A stretch of DNA of 64,000 nucleotides, taken from assembly GCA_038503035.1 (NCBI GenBank), contig JAVSML010000993.1, positions 1 through 64,000 on the forward strand, written 5' to 3'. The translations under genes and the position numbers were made by a program. This stretch comes from Crocodylus rhombifer (taxonomy: Eukaryota; Chordata; Crocodylia; Crocodylidae). A model generated the notes under the pieces. It ran no database searches. It saw nothing but the letters and a program-made list of their open reading frames with translations, and was not told the origin of the DNA. Of the stretch, positions 1-11,244 are shown in pieces. Numbering within the stretch: the first letter of the stretch is position 1; each line of letters opens with the position of its first letter.

Positions 1-65
1 GGGGGGCAGGAGGGACAGTGCTTTAATTAGAGTAGGTCTGAGAGATATTCTAATGAAGGCACCTT

Positions 66-199
66 AGTGTCTCATGAATCAGTGTCCCTGCACTTAGAAA
101 TGGTGGCAGGGGTGCTTGAACTAAAGTTCATTCAACAAGCTTTAATTTAAGCACCCCCGCCTCAATTTTAAGTGTGGGGATGCTGATACATGAGACACA
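66..199. mobile_element. Small TIR element (GTGTCTCATG family), copy 1
   Basis: Imperfect inverted ends of about 30 bp face each other: GTGTCTCATGAATCAGTG near 67 and the reverse complement of GCTGATACATGAGACAC near 182-198. Between them are a 'GGTGGCAGGGGTGCTT' box and its inverted counterpart, so most of the unit can fold on itself. Related copies lie at 33780-33935 and 47805-47960. No clear target duplication was seen. This is a non-autonomous DNA element; I cannot assign a superfamily. Confidence 0.6.
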
Positions 200-275
200 G
201 GAGGCTGATGGAGCATGGTATTTGCCACACTCCAATAGACTCAATTAACTGAGCATTTTAGTACCTCACATCGGA

Positions 276-499
276 GGGTGCCTGTACATGAGTATGGAGG
301 CACATCAGAGCAGACTCAATTAAGGCATTAGGCTGCCCCAATGTGCAGTAATGAATGCACATTGTTTTTAAGTAACACTTAAATGTGCAATAGGCTATTT
401 TACTGCACATTAACGTAATAGCACAATTTTTAATGTGTTATTTTAATGTGCTGTAAAATAGGCTTCTGCGCACTGAAGTACATGTGTAGGTGTGCCCGG
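276..499. mobile_element. GTCTACA-type MITE, copy 1
   Basis: The left end GGGTGCCTGTACATGAG pairs with the reverse complement of ACATGTGTAGGTGTGCCCGG at the right. The interior is AT-rich, with repeated 'GTGCA..AATAGGCT' and 'TTTAATGTGC' modules in both orientations. It belongs to the same family as copies at 2422, 7881, 8130, 17376, 26632 and 26882. No transposase is encoded. Confidence 0.55.
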
Positions 500-529
500 C
501 TTTATCTAGTAATATCTTTAAGGAGTTTG

Positions 530-690
530 AATGTTGCTGCTTGCTGATCAAACAGAGATAGTTAGCCTTGTTAATCTGAAGTCAGGCAGAAGGCAGGACA
601 TGGTGGCACTGTAGAGACTGATTAAGAGAGGCATAAGCTTTCCTAGGTTATATTCTACTTCATCAGATGACTCTCTAAACCAGAAGGCTC
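530..690 (+). repeat. GGCAGGACA..CATAAGCTTTC interspersed repeat, copy 1
   Basis: The run GGCAGAAGGCAGGACATGG, then 'GATTAAGAGAGGCATAAGCTTTC', then 'TCTACTTCATCAGATG' recurs in order at 1565-1670. Looser copies are at 10795-10875, 28514-28670 and 49560-49660. This is a dispersed short element common in reptile DNA; its class was not determined. Confidence 0.6.
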
Positions 691-745
691 CTATACATGT
701 GCACGAAGACTGCTCCAAAGCAGTGGAAATCCAGCACATCAGAAA

Positions 746-765
746 AGACTCAATTAATTGAGTCT
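746..765. repeat. Perfect 20-bp palindrome
   Basis: AGACTCAATTAATTGAGTCT reads the same on both strands. A second hairpin (AGCACAA, 6-nt loop, TTGTGCT) follows at 771-790. A related 'AGACTCAATTAACTGAG' occurs at 238-254. Probably the centre or end of an old fold-back element. Confidence 0.7.
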
Positions 766-790
766 ACTGTAGCACAAAAATTGTTGTGCT

Positions 791-1560
791 CCGGCAGCCT
801 TTTGTACCATGTAAAAATGCCATAAGGTGGCACTTGCCCAGCCTTCTGCCTGCTGATCAAGGGAACAGAAGACCAAGCGTAAAAGCTGAACTCAAATAAG
901 AAAGCTGTTAATGTAAAGGCCTTGTTAGACCTTACACTGTAAGCCACACAAATGTTAAAGACCTTAGTGTTGTTCTGCTTAGTGGAGCAGTCACACCTTA
1001 AGGAGAAAAAACATCTCTGACTGTCCTCAAGTCAACTGTGACTTATGAGGCTTAATGAGTAGGGGCAGAACTAGGAGCAAATTCAAAGCCAGAGTTTTCA
1101 GTGTAGACCCTGCCACTTTTCCTCATGCCAATGGGCCATCACAGAAAAACCGTTCATTAAGTACTATAGTTTCCTGACCCAGCTTGTAGCTCTGAGGAGC
1201 CTCAGACTTTTTGGAGTTCAGGTGGCACCTGGCCAGCTGGCAACCCAGGTAGGGGCAATGCAAGGGGCTCCAGAGAAAAAATGGATTTGGGGGCTTTGAG
1301 GGGCACTTCAAGAAACAAAACTATGTGGATTAGAGATAACCCTGCCCTGGAGTGGTATAACTTTAAACTGAATAATGAGTGCTTTAAGCCACTAAAAGGT
1401 GTTAATGTGCAGCCAGTCCAGGGGTTAAGAACTCCAGAACCTGTCTAAACTTACTGCATAACAAGGCCCAAAATATCATTTGGAAAGCAAGATTTACTTC
1501 TATAGTGGGCATTGATCATTTACTTCTATGTAAATCACAAGGTTATGACTGCTTTCTTGT
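791..1560. other. Unassigned AT-rich spacer
   Basis: No recognised element or credible coding frame. The short open frames on the minus strand have no family signature and no splice context I can support. Confidence 0.5.
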
Positions 1561-1564
1561 AAGA

Positions 1565-1680
1565 TATGGCAGGTAGAAGGCAGGACAAGGTGGCACCTTT
1601 AAAGATTAACTGGTACAGAGATGCATAAGTTTCTATAGGTGACAGTCTACTTCATCAGATATTTCTTCAATTGTTCTTTA
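1565..1680 (+). repeat. GGCAGGACA..CATAAGCTTTC interspersed repeat, copy 2
   Basis: It matches copy 1 in order: GGTAGAAGGCAGGACAAGG, GGTGGCACCTTTAAAG, ATGCATAAGTTTCTATAGG, TCTACTTCATCAGATA. The shared order of modules makes common descent clear. It carries no coding capacity. Confidence 0.65.
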
Positions 1681-1904
1681 ACCTGTGAGATATGAAGGGT
1701 TAAAACCTATTTCACCTTTATGCACCTAAATAGCTGGCATGTAGTTTTAATTATATTTAGCTTCATTCATCTACTCCTCCTTTATGAGCATTCTTAATAG
1801 ACTGCATTTTTCATGTCTAGATTTCAGGGAAGAATACAATTACCCATATATGAACGTAATGTAAGTAAATGCCAAAACTTGACTTGCAAAAAAATCATGA
1901 CTGA

Positions 1905-2060
1905 GAGCAGGGGCAGGATTCCACCTTTTAGCCCAGTATCTAGGACCTTTCATGTAGACCTGGTGACCCAAGTTCTAACCCTCCCATCACCCAGAGCTGG
2001 CTTCATCCTGAATCTCAGTAAAGTGCTTTAACAACTAGGCCACACACTGGCATTGTTCAG
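1905..2060 (-). mobile_element. tRNA-headed SINE remnant, copy 1
   Basis: On the minus strand a box-A-like TGGCCTAGTTGTTAAAGC (about 2030-2048) is followed by a degenerate box-B-like GGGTTAGAACTTGGG (about 1970-1985). The spacing is about right for an internal RNA polymerase III promoter. The boxes are degenerate, so this is a dead tRNA-derived SINE head rather than a tRNA gene. Confidence 0.45.
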
Positions 2061-2289
2061 GGTATGCTCTAGTTCTCCTCTTGAAGGTGAGCCACTAAGA
2101 TTCTAGACAGGAAGATAGCAGTCAAGAAGAAAAGAATAAGCTACAGGAAGAGAGGCTTGGTGACCTGGACGTTGCCTTAACCCCATTAGAGCAACAGCTA
2201 CCCCAGTGCTGTTCATCTATGTTAAGAGGAGGGATGGAGGGGCCTCTGCTCAATGCCTAGTCCACAGGTTTGTGCTTAAGGCTCTTTCC

Positions 2290-2375
2290 TGAGGCACTTT
2301 GTGGGGGGTTAGATTCAAGTCCCTTCTGGGTAAGTGGGGCAAGTGCCCTAATCACTAGGCTAGTAGGCTAAAAGA
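2290..2375 (-). mobile_element. tRNA-headed SINE remnant, copy 2
   Basis: The minus strand shows box A TACTAGCCTAGTGATTAGGG and box B GGGACTTGAATCT, about 45 bp apart. This is the usual layout of a SINE tRNA head. It lies about 250 bp from copy 1 in the same orientation. The two heads differ in sequence and look like separate insertions. Confidence 0.5.
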
Positions 2376-2421
2376 TAGCAGCGCACCATAATCCCTTATT
2401 TGCAGCAAGTACAGACACAGA

Positions 2422-2667
2422 GGGTGCATCTACATCTTCATTAATGCACAGTAGTTACTGTGCATTTAGTTTAGTACTTGCTCAATAAAGTACTAACTAA
2501 ACACATAGTAATTACAGTTACTATGCAGTAGCACTGGCATTTTTTTTTGTGAGACTTACTACTCAGTAGCCTAATAACACTGTGCAGTAGCTTACTAGTA
2601 CAGTTTTTGACCAGCACACTGCAGTGTTATTAGGCTACTGCACAGTATGTCTTATGTAGACGAACTC
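2422..2667. mobile_element. GTCTACA-type MITE, copy 2
   Basis: The left end GGGTGCATCTACATCTTC opposes the reverse complement of ATGTAGACGAACTC. A perfect 19-bp inverted repeat (CAGTAGCCTAATAACACTG at 2564-2582 and its complement at 2622-2640) lies inside. AGA flanks both ends (2419-2421 and 2668-2670), a possible 3-bp target duplication of the PIF/Harbinger kind, though 3 bp is weak evidence. Confidence 0.6.
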
Positions 2668-2670
2668 AGA

Positions 2671-3700
2671 ATGATCCTATCATACCATAGATAAAAATAA
2701 CAACCAAATTAAATCCGAAAAATTATCATTATGTGATTACATAAGTGTTATTTAGGTGTGTAAATGTGAAAATAGATTTAGCCCAAGGAGTTCTGTTTAC
2801 CATAGCTAAGCTGAAGGCAAAGTAGAGGTGCACGTTTATCGATTACTCAATTGACCTCAAGAAGCTCAATCTGAAACAGGCTCACCTTCTGAGATCTCTC
2901 AGTCACCATTCTGCTACTCAGCTGTGTGCTTAGAAGTATTCCTAAAAGAAAAGATGAACAATTGGAAGTTAATAATGGAAATTCATTGTTGTTTGTCCAT
3001 ATGTGCATTGGAAAAAAAGGGGTTGTGTCAGTAGATGTCCAAAATTCATTAACCATGCAGGGCCGTTGTTATAGAGCATTGGTGTGCTCATTTCCAAGTA
3101 CTTGTTTCCCTTGTTAGAGAAACTTTCTAGCAAAAAATGAACATGTACACATTCCCTTCCTGGTCTGGTCCAGGAGTGGAGGAAAACAGCAGGGCAATGG
3201 ACCTTAGCTGCCCAGGCTGCCCTGGCTGGGGACAGGCTGAGAGGATTGCCTCACTGCTCCCTCTGCTCTACACCCAGAACTTGGAAATAGAGTGAAGGAG
3301 GCTTACCCCCACCAATTTCCCAATTTGTCTGGGGAAAGTTCAGGGAGTCTTTCTCCATCGCTCCACTTCCCCTGGAGGAGGACCTGCTGCTCCACATTCT
3401 CCCTAGACTGGTCTTGTGAAGACACAGAGGACAGGGGGAAGGTGGTGGGGGGCTGTAAGCTTTATGCCTATACTGCTTCCTCCCTCAGAATTTATGAGAT
3501 ATTGCCACTGCTAGAAATGAATGTCTGTCCATAGCCCTATTCTCAGTTTCCACATGCTGCTCTACATGCTCCCATGGGTAGTAAGAGGAAATGGCTAAAT
3601 TGTTTCAAGGGAGAGTTGGTGTAATACACTTCAAACGCAGCATTGGAGGTACAAATCTGAATTAAAATGGCAGCTGAGCTTCAGGTCCCAAGGTTTTTTT
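2671..3700. other. Unassigned spacer
   Basis: AT-rich on the left. A moderately GC-rich patch at 3160-3460 gives short open frames. No family signature was recognised and no repeat copy was found elsewhere in the window. Confidence 0.45.
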
Positions 3701-3712
3701 CTTACTTGGAAA

Positions 3713-3870
3713 CAGTAGTGTAACTAGGGCAGGGTGACTGAGGCAGCCACCCTGGGTGCCAACTTAGGAGGGAGGTGGAGAGCATAAAAAAACCACTGCC
3801 ATTTCAGCTGCACAGTCTCACCTGTGACATGACAGCGGCCAGAAGTCACTGCTGCCTTGTTATACATCTG
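3713..3870. mobile_element. Short hAT-type element with perfect 8-bp target duplication
   Basis: The ends CAGTAGTGTAACTA and (reverse complement) CAGATGTATAACAA form a short TIR. CTTGGAAA occurs directly outside both ends (3705-3712 and 3871-3878), an exact 8-bp target-site duplication as hAT transposases make. The 158-bp unit encodes nothing and must have been moved in trans. It is related in its ends and its 'CCAGGTGCCA/CCTGGGTGCCA' core to 10317-10500. Confidence 0.85.
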
Positions 3871-3879
3871 CTTGGAAAA

Positions 3880-5680
3880 CTTTTCCCTCTTACTACTTTT
3901 CCTTCTCAAAGTATTTTGTCTAGGTCCTTTATTTCAATTCAGGGTGAACACTGTCATCATCTTTTCCTTCAATGTAGGGATTTCCATCATCTTCTGTAGA
4001 TTCCTCTCTGGTTCCTGAAGTGATTGTAAGACTATTTCTTATAAACTGTTCAAAGATTTTATTTTTCACTAGAGTTCTGGATGTGGGTAGCTCATTAGCT
4101 TTCATATTCCGGGGTTTATGACTTGAAACAGGCTTTCTTACTTGGAGGAAGCATCAATATTAACTTAATTATCTGTCATTCCTGTCAGTATATTCCCAGA
4201 GATTTTCAGACTGTACCTATGGTATGTAGAACCAAAACTTTCATGACATGGGAACCAAATTTCCTGCCCATTCTTGCCCATGTTTTCCTAGGATTGTTCT
4301 CCACTTCTCTCCAAGGTATTGATGGCATATCTTAAAACAGGGAGCACAACCTGCAGCATAAGGAAACTTCTGTGTGTGACACACAGCAGAGTAGGGAAGT
4401 AGCAGGCAACACAGAGGCAGATAATGTGGGAGCAGAAAGCAGAGCAGCAGACTGGGTATGGTGTACAGGGAAGGAAGAGGAACAGATCAGGCAGGGAAAG
4501 GAAATCAGACTGGCATTCAGGAAAGGCGTGCGGCTTAATTTGTGCCAGGTTTGTTAAAAAACGTTGGCCCCCACTGGCTTAAAATGTGGTGTTTCCTATA
4601 ACTATTTGGAGTTCTGTAATTAATTCTATCTTTGTGTCCTCAATTTAAACTATACTGCCACGTGTGTGTCTTCATGTCATAATGTTGGATCTGAGTCTCT
4701 GAATATGTAACATCCTCTTCCTGTAATTCTGCACCATGACATCACCATCTCATCAGAATGTCCATGATACAGTTTCAGAAGGGAAAGAAATATTGTTTGA
4801 TTTATTGTTCTTTGAAGTTAAAACCATGACATACTAAACCAGGGTGGAATCACCTGTACAAGCTTGAAAATTTCCTTTAATCTGTCTCAAGACAATCCCA
4901 CTAAAATGAAAACAAAGTGCCAGTAGACATTTACAAGCTGAATACAAAATGAAGCACTACCATGAACTGAGTACAACTGTACCATTTTAAAACACCACTT
5001 TACAATCACTATTCAGAGAACAGTTATAATGTGGTGGTCCAGAAATAATTTCTTCAGTAGCTTCTGTATCAGATTTGTTCAATTATGAAGACTATTTATG
5101 CTATCTGTAACTGTCAGCCCTGCAGTCACATGCTAGTATCTGAAAGGTCAAGCTTTGTTATTTCTGGCTTGTATGCAAGCAGCAATGATGATTATTTTCC
5201 AGAAAAGAGTTCAGTTAAGAATTCTTTTCATTGTGTAAGAGGCTGGATCCCATCTAGCTTACTCTCACACAGCTGAACTGACCCTACATAGTGAGCCAGA
5301 ATAAATGTAGCAAAAATCGACTTTTTTGTCTGTGAAAAAATTATACCTGATCTACAAATGGGTAGAAATCCTGGTTGTATAGCAATATGACTGTTTTCAT
5401 GGTTGAATTTCTGATAACTCATCATACCAATAAAAGAAAGAGTTTTGTAGATTTTTACAGATGGAAAGATTTTGTCTGTCTCTAATATGGGTGTTCAGGG
5501 CAAAACACATCACAGTTACTCCAAGAGTTTCCTTCTGAGAAGAAGAAATTTCAAAAGGCCATTTTTCAAATTGTGGAGCTGGTACAAAGGTGCTAGAGTG
5601 TTCTGGAGAATCTGGAGTAGTGCACAGTTATAAGGGATTTATTTCAGGTAAATCAGGGACTTCTTTCAGCATAGGATGAT
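3880..5680. other. Unassigned spacer
   Basis: AT-rich DNA with short chance frames only. A purine-rich patch at 4370-4510 (AGCAG/GGAAGG-rich) gives a 61-residue frame with no recognisable motif. No repeat family member was identified. Confidence 0.45.
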
Positions 5681-5683
5681 TCA

Positions 5684-6460
5684 GGCCATGTACAGACATT
5701 TCCAGGATCTGATCTGCAATCACACCGCCTACTTTAAGTGGTGTGATTGTGTATCAGGTAGTTGAATATCAGGCTAATTGTAGAGACATTCACCAGTATT
5801 GGGAGACTGTTCTAAGTAAGTCAGGATGGGAGACAGTGGCAGGTAGGATAGGGGGGCTGTGGAGGGAGGCTGGCATAATTGGGGGGGGGGCAAAGGGTCT
5901 GCAGGGGGGTTGTTGTGATCTGGTGAGGGGTCTAGTAGGTTTGTGGGGGGGGCACAGCTGTTAGATCTGGGAGGAGTTTGGCAGGTTTGGGAGTTAGTGG
6001 GGCTGGGGGTTGGTGGGTCCATGGTGGGGCTGTCCATCTGCAGGTGCGGGGGTCAGAGAATTAAAAATAGCCCAGTGTGTGGGAGGAGGAAAAGCACAGC
6101 CCTAGGGCTGGGGCAAGTGCCAGGGCTGCACCATGAACATGTACACATGTTCCTGGAACCCAATCTACAATTCTACCTCAGTTTAAACTGCATGATCATA
6201 GATCAGGTGCTGCATGTGCACATGTTCTCCAGTGCCAGGAGGTGTGCCAGGAACACAATCTAAGTAAATTGGGAGGGGGGGAGGTCTAGCAGGTCTGGGG
6301 GGGTTGCATTAGTGGGGCCATGGGTGGGGCTGGCAAATCTATGGAAGGGTTGGGGAGTCTGCATGGGCGTTGCCCATCTGAAGCTGTGCTAGTACACATA
6401 TTCTTGTTCAACTGAGCACAAACTAACCCAATCTACATAGTTCACCACCTCTTTTTTTGC
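5684..6460 (+). repeat. G-rich unclassified interspersed repeat, copy 1
   Basis: It starts near GGCCATGTACAGACATT. It contains two diverged internal units, each ending in 'CTAAGTAA..GGG' and G-rich tracts (5870-6030 and 6265-6345). The segment 6065-6265, including GAACCCAATCTACAATTC and GCATGATCATAGATC, is shared with 12735-12960. Frames across the G tracts are low-complexity and not genes. Probably a non-autonomous DNA element. Confidence 0.6.
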
Positions 6461-6479
6461 CCAAATTAACCTTTCCAAA

Positions 6480-7000
6480 CATTTGCAGTCAGGTTCTTGC
6501 CCTGCAATCTGAGTAACTGGGTTCTGCTGTGTAAACCTAAGTCAAGCTCCTGTTCTGCAGCCCTTATAACTGGATCAGGCATACTTCAGAAACTAATCAA
6601 GGCTAGCTCACCCCCAGCCCCTTCCCTCTGATTGACTCTGGGGCTGCTTATAAGGAACGCTCCAGCACCTGAGCTTTGCTGCACAAGTTGCTGCTTTCCA
6701 GTCCTTGAGCAGCTCCTGCCCCAGCCCCTTGGACACTGATTCCAGTTTGATCTCAATTTCCTTTCTCACCCCCAGATTCTGGTTAGTTCCCTGGCCTTGT
6801 GTTTGGGTTTAGACTCCTGGTTTTGGATCTCAACCCCGGTTTGGAACTCAGGCTGCCCTTCATTGCTCCTAAACAGTTGCTCACCCCTGCAATCTCCCAG
6901 GTTCCCACCCTCAGCTTTACTGTTTGGCAGGATGTCCCTATGGACGATGACACCATCTGATATGCAGTCCAAAGCTTACTGGCAGTGTCACAACACAGAG
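6480..7000 (+). mobile_element. Possible LTR-derived fragment
   Basis: A TATA-like GCTTATAAGGAA near 6650 is followed by a CT-rich leader with repeated 'GACTCCTGGTTTTGGATCTC' style phrasing. That wording resembles the solo LTR at 21938-22478. I could not fix either end or a target duplication, so the LTR call is tentative. Confidence 0.35.
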
Positions 7001-7019
7001 AGTGGTCATATTTGAGGGA

Positions 7020-7870
7020 AGAATGGCAACCTCTTTACCCAAGGACCACACAATGTAATTCTGGATTGTTTGTACATTAGCGCAAAACAATCAATTGCTT
7101 CAATATTTTTACTTAAAAGGAACAAATAATTCTATTCTGCTTTCTTCAGTTAGTGAAGCTGTTATAACTCCCTTACTTAGGCATGTCATATGCTAGGTAA
7201 TATTCAAGCAGACAGTCTCTCTGATGTAGTTTTCTTATTTTTTCTTCCTTTGCTAAAATCAAGAAAAAAAGTAAGTGTATTGAACTATTTTGAAATGTGT
7301 GTTCCTTTTACTCACTTCAAAACAATTACTCACAGAAGTCAGTAGGTCTATTCATGTACGTTCTAGAACTGCCACCAAGCCCAGGTTTTAAAAAAAAAAA
7401 CATGCCTTAGCCTGTAGCCCCACCAAAAAAGGATGAGATTTTGAAGAGCATATACATCTAAGATTCTTTTTTTTTTTTGTCACCTTCTGATTTTTGAGCC
7501 TCTAGGGCATACTTAAATCATATATCCAGGATTTTCTTCTCAAGCATGCAAAAAAACCCCAAAAAACAAAATTTGTCATGCTCACTTACCCACATGATTC
7601 CAGGAGCTGGAGCTTCAAGAAACGTATTACATATTGCAAAACTCACAATCAAATTGATAAAGTTGGCAGCACTGCAGTGTTCTACTACATGAATATGGTA
7701 GCACAAAATGGTTGTTTGGGATTTAAGTATTAACTTGGAAGCAGAAGTAACTTGAAAATAATTTTCCCAGAGATTATCTGTGCCATCACATTTAGTGATC
7801 CATCTTGCAAATGAACAGAATAAACCAGCCTTGTGTACCTTTTTTAATAATCATAGGTACCAACTTAAAG
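7020..7870. other. Unassigned AT-rich spacer
   Basis: Homopolymer tracts (A10 near 7390, T10 near 7470) and short chance frames. No element was recognised. Confidence 0.45.
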
Positions 7871-7880
7871 CACTGTTATA

Positions 7881-8038
7881 AGAGCTACTGTGCATTAGCA
7901 TTGGCACATGCTTTTTAAATGATGCTAATGTGCAGTAGACCAGTTCTACTGTACATTAGTGTGGTTTTTTTAATGCTATGCTAATGAGAAGTAGAATTAG
8001 TCTACTGCTCCATTAGCATCTCGTGTAAACATGCCCAC
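7881..8038. mobile_element. GTCTACA-type MITE, copy 3 (left end lost)
   Basis: Repeated modules 'GCTACTGTGCATTAGCAT' and 'CTAATGTGCAGTAG' in both orientations end in TCGTGTAAACATGCCC, a diverged family terminus. The matching left end is not visible, so the copy is probably truncated. Confidence 0.5.
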
Positions 8039-8129
8039 TACTTTTAAAACAGAAAAATCTGCTCATTTTCAGGCTACATTAGCATTTTCTCTTAGGAAAC
8101 CATTAAAGGCATTCTTTGGATACATACAA

Positions 8130-8373
8130 GGCATATCAACACATGACTTGAGTGTACATTAACTATTTAGTATGTATTAAAACTTCACTAAAAATGTGCT
8201 ATTTAATGCACTTTAAAATAGGCTAAAGTGCATTAAGCATCACTTAAAAACCACACTCTTTAGTTAATGCTCATTAAGACAGGCTAATGCACATTTTCCT
8301 AGTACCTCACAATGGGGGTACTAGATTTAACGGGCATTAACTGAAGCATGTTAATGCACATGTAGACCTGTCC
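8130..8373. mobile_element. GTCTACA-type MITE, copy 4
   Basis: The left end GGCATATCAACACATGAC opposes the reverse complement of CACATGTAGACCTGTCC. The interior has 'ATGTGCTATTTAATGCAC' and 'AAAATAGGCTAA' modules, shared with copy 1 in inverted order. Confidence 0.55.
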
Positions 8374-8904
8374 ACACAATAATGAAAAATCAGAGGGGAA
8401 GCTGTCCTTTTGTTAAAACAAAGGTGTGAATAAAGAGATTGAACACTGTCTGTTTCTTTTCTTGTGATCTTTAACTCAAGTGATTTTTATCATTTTTTTA
8501 TCTGGAACCAGTCTGTGGTGGTTTTCTTGGAGCTCTTATCGTTTCTCCAGTCTCTCCTCAGGTTGCAGATGAGGCTGCCTTCATAAGTGTTTCAAACCTT
8601 TTGCCTCTTCTTTTAAATAACCTCTCCAAAGAAGATGGGGGCATATAGCCGGAGGCATATGTCTCCACTTCATGCTGTGACAAGCATGAGAGAGTGACAG
8701 AATCACTGTTTTTTCAATCTTGTATTTGTTTTCTAGGGAGTGATTTCTATTTAATCTACCTCAGAGACTATTTTCCTAATTTAGGAGCCAATTAGGTTAA
8801 TCCAAGAGTAAAATATGGCCACTGTACAACAGTATTCTTGAAGTAGCTAATATTAAAGTCACCATAAAAATGTCCACAAACAAGTGATCCTTGATTTGAT
8901 CTTA

Positions 8905-10036
8905 GCCAGATTACCTCTTGGCAAAACTGGCTAACTACGGCCTCAACCTCACCACAATCTGCTGGCTGGGGAATTGGCTCTGCAGTAAGACCCAGAGGGT
9001 GGTGGTTGTTGGATGCCAATCATCTTGGTGTGCAGTCAACAGTGGGGTCCCTCAAAGCTCTGTCCTAGAGCTTATACTGTTTAACATCTTCATCAGTGAT
9101 GTGGACATTGGTGTCAAAAGCGTACTGGCCAAGTTTGCCTACAACACCAAACTCTGGGGTAAAGTATCCACACCTGAGGACAGGAGGGTGATCCAGGAAG
9201 ATCTTGACAGGCTCATGAAGTGGGCGGATGAGAACCTGATGGTGTTCGACACCAAAAAACACAAGGTTCTCCACCTTGGGAGGAAAAACCTGCACCATGC
9301 TTATAGGTTCGGCAGTGCCACGCTGGTCAGCACTAGAGATGAAAGGGACTTGGGGGTCATGATTGACCACAAGATGAACATGAGCCATCAATGTGATGCT
9401 CCAGCTAGTAAAGAGACCAAAACACTGGCTTGCATCCATAGATGCTTCTCAAGCTAATCCCGGGACGTTATTCTCCCATTGTACTTGGCTTTGGTGAAGC
9501 CACAGCTGGAATACTGCGTCCAGTTTTGGGCTCCACAATTCAAAAAGGATGTGGAGAAGCTTGAAATACTGCAGAGGAGGAGCCATGCATATGATCAGAG
9601 GTCAGGAAAGCAGACCTTATGATGACAGGCTGAGAGCCATGGGACTCTTCAGCCTAGAAAAGCGCAGGCTCAGGGGTGATCTGGTGGCCACCTACAAGTT
9701 TATCAGGGGTGCTCATCAGGATCTGGGGGAATGACTGTTCAACAAAGCACCCCAAGGTATGACAAGATTGAATGGTCACAAATTCCACCACGACCAATTC
9801 AGGCTGGACATAAGGAAGAACTTCTTTACTGTCCGAGCCCCCAAGGTTTGAAATAGACTGCAGCCGGAGGTGGTTCAAGCACCCACTTTGAACTCTTTCG
9901 AGACTCATTTGGATGTTTATCTTGCTGGGATCCTATGATCCCTGCTGACTTCCTGCCCCTGGGGCGGGGAACTGGAATTGATGATCCTCTGGGGTCCCTT
10001 CCAGCCCAAATATCTATGAATCTATGAATCTATGAA
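8905..10036 (+). mobile_element. CR1 LINE, 5'-truncated, sense
   Basis: Non-LTR retrotransposon fragment. The open frame at 8918-9457 (179 codons) holds the later part of the reverse transcriptase: GVPQSSVLELILFNIFISD, then KFAYNTKLWGK where intact CR1 has an FADD-type catalytic box, then KWADENLMVFDTKKHKVLHLG. Beyond the stop the frame is broken but still readable: [17 protein letters not shown] and [19 protein letters not shown] at 9590-9720. The 3' end is a run of TCTATGAA units (10013-10036). The N-terminal half, the endonuclease and ORF1 are absent. The altered catalytic box and stops show it is inactive. It is the same subfamily style as 32426-33101. Confidence 0.92.
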
Positions 10037-10316
10037 TTTCACCAAATGACCATTTACTGCTATTCAGTAATGATCTTTCAGAAACATGAAAACAAGATAT
10101 GAGATCTCAGCTTTTGGGCCCAGATAAGAGGCATACTCAGCGGAAATTATCTTTCATAAAAATAACTAATAATCTATAAAAACAGATTATTTGCACATAT
10201 GCATTCTGCTCCTGCCAACTACTTCACTGTTGTCAGCATTTTAAAAAATATTTTTGACTTTTTTTCCAACAAAGAAATAGGGAATGGATTATGAGCTCCT
10301 TAGTTATTCTTTTGAC

Positions 10317-10500
10317 CAGTGGTGTAACTCAGTGGGGATGACTAGAGTAGCAGCCCCAGGTGCCACCTTTGTGGGGCAGGTTGCAAAAAATAGCCACTGC
10401 TGCACCAGTGGCTGACCATGACATTGTCATTAGCACAGCAGCAGCTGACACTGATATGCCGTAGCTGCATAGGGTGTGGAGTGGCCATGCTACACCTCTG
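10317..10500. mobile_element. Short hAT-type element with perfect 8-bp target duplication
   Basis: The TIR ends are CAGTGGTGTAACTC and (reverse complement) CAGAGGTGTAGCAT. CTTTTGAC lies directly outside both ends (10309-10316 and 10501-10508), an exact 8-bp duplication. It is 184 bp long, non-coding, and related to 3713-3870. It inserted about 280 bp past the CR1 3' end. Confidence 0.87.
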
Positions 10501-10794
10501 CTTTTGACCTAAAAAAAACAAGAGGTCAGGTTCAATTCAACTATAGTCATGTAAGTGAACTGAGTCATCTAGGTGTGATTCTATTCTACCTTATTCAAAT
10601 ACCCAAAAAACAATGCAAAAAGATATGTGAAGCCTCCTCATAGCTTTTTTTTTGTTGCAAAGGTGACATCACTGGATATTACGAAAGTAGATTCATTAAT
10701 GGACTTTCAGGAAAATATTTTTGTACAGCTATAATCTAATTATCTGATGTACAAACTGCAAAGGAAAACCCTTTATAACAGTCTATACCTGTAA

Positions 10795-10880
10795 AAATGA
10801 CAGGCATATGGTAGGGCCTGGTGGTACCTTAAAAACTAACTGGTTGAGATATGAGATTTCATAGGCAACAATGAGGGTTG
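10795..10880 (+). repeat. GGCAGGACA..CATAAGCTTTC repeat, degenerate copy
   Basis: GGTGGTACCTTAAAAACTAACTGG followed by GAGATTTCATAGGCAACA follows the module order of 1565-1670. It is more diverged and lacks the 'CTTCATCAG' tail. Confidence 0.5.
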
Positions 10881-11010
10881 CAACCATCTGTTAATTTATA
10901 AATAGTCATTAAAAATTCAAGTGAAAAATGCCTGTCCTTTCTAGCTGCCACTGCTGCTGCTTCCCATCCGGTAATATTGTTGGGTTGAAGGCAGGCTTCT
11001 TAAGGAGTCA

Positions 11011-11110
11011 GTGGGTGTGTCTACACATGCAATTAATGTATGCAAAGTTTACTGTGCAGTAAAATATCGCACAATGTTTTCCATTAAAGTACATCTATAC
11101 ATGCACTGGT
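11011..11110. mobile_element. GTCTACA-type MITE, partial
   Basis: GGGTGTGTCTACACATGCAA at 11014 followed by GTTTACTGTGCAGTAAAAT is the left end of the family. A second 'CATCTATACATGC' follows at 11091. The right part is not recognisable before the GC-rich block that begins near 11190. Confidence 0.5.
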
Positions 11111-11244
11111 CAGGAGAAAATTTGCTCCCTCACAGGAGCAGTTCAGACCAGAAATACTCCTACATTGTTCACCTGCCATATGGCAGCCTGGGGGAACTCT
11201 AGGCTTCTCTGGGTGCCAGCCCAAATTGGCAGGGAACACCATGG

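Noticed and set aside
5743..6263. Glycine/valine-rich 73-106 codon frames
   Set aside because: They are translations of G-rich repeat tracts shared with another location.
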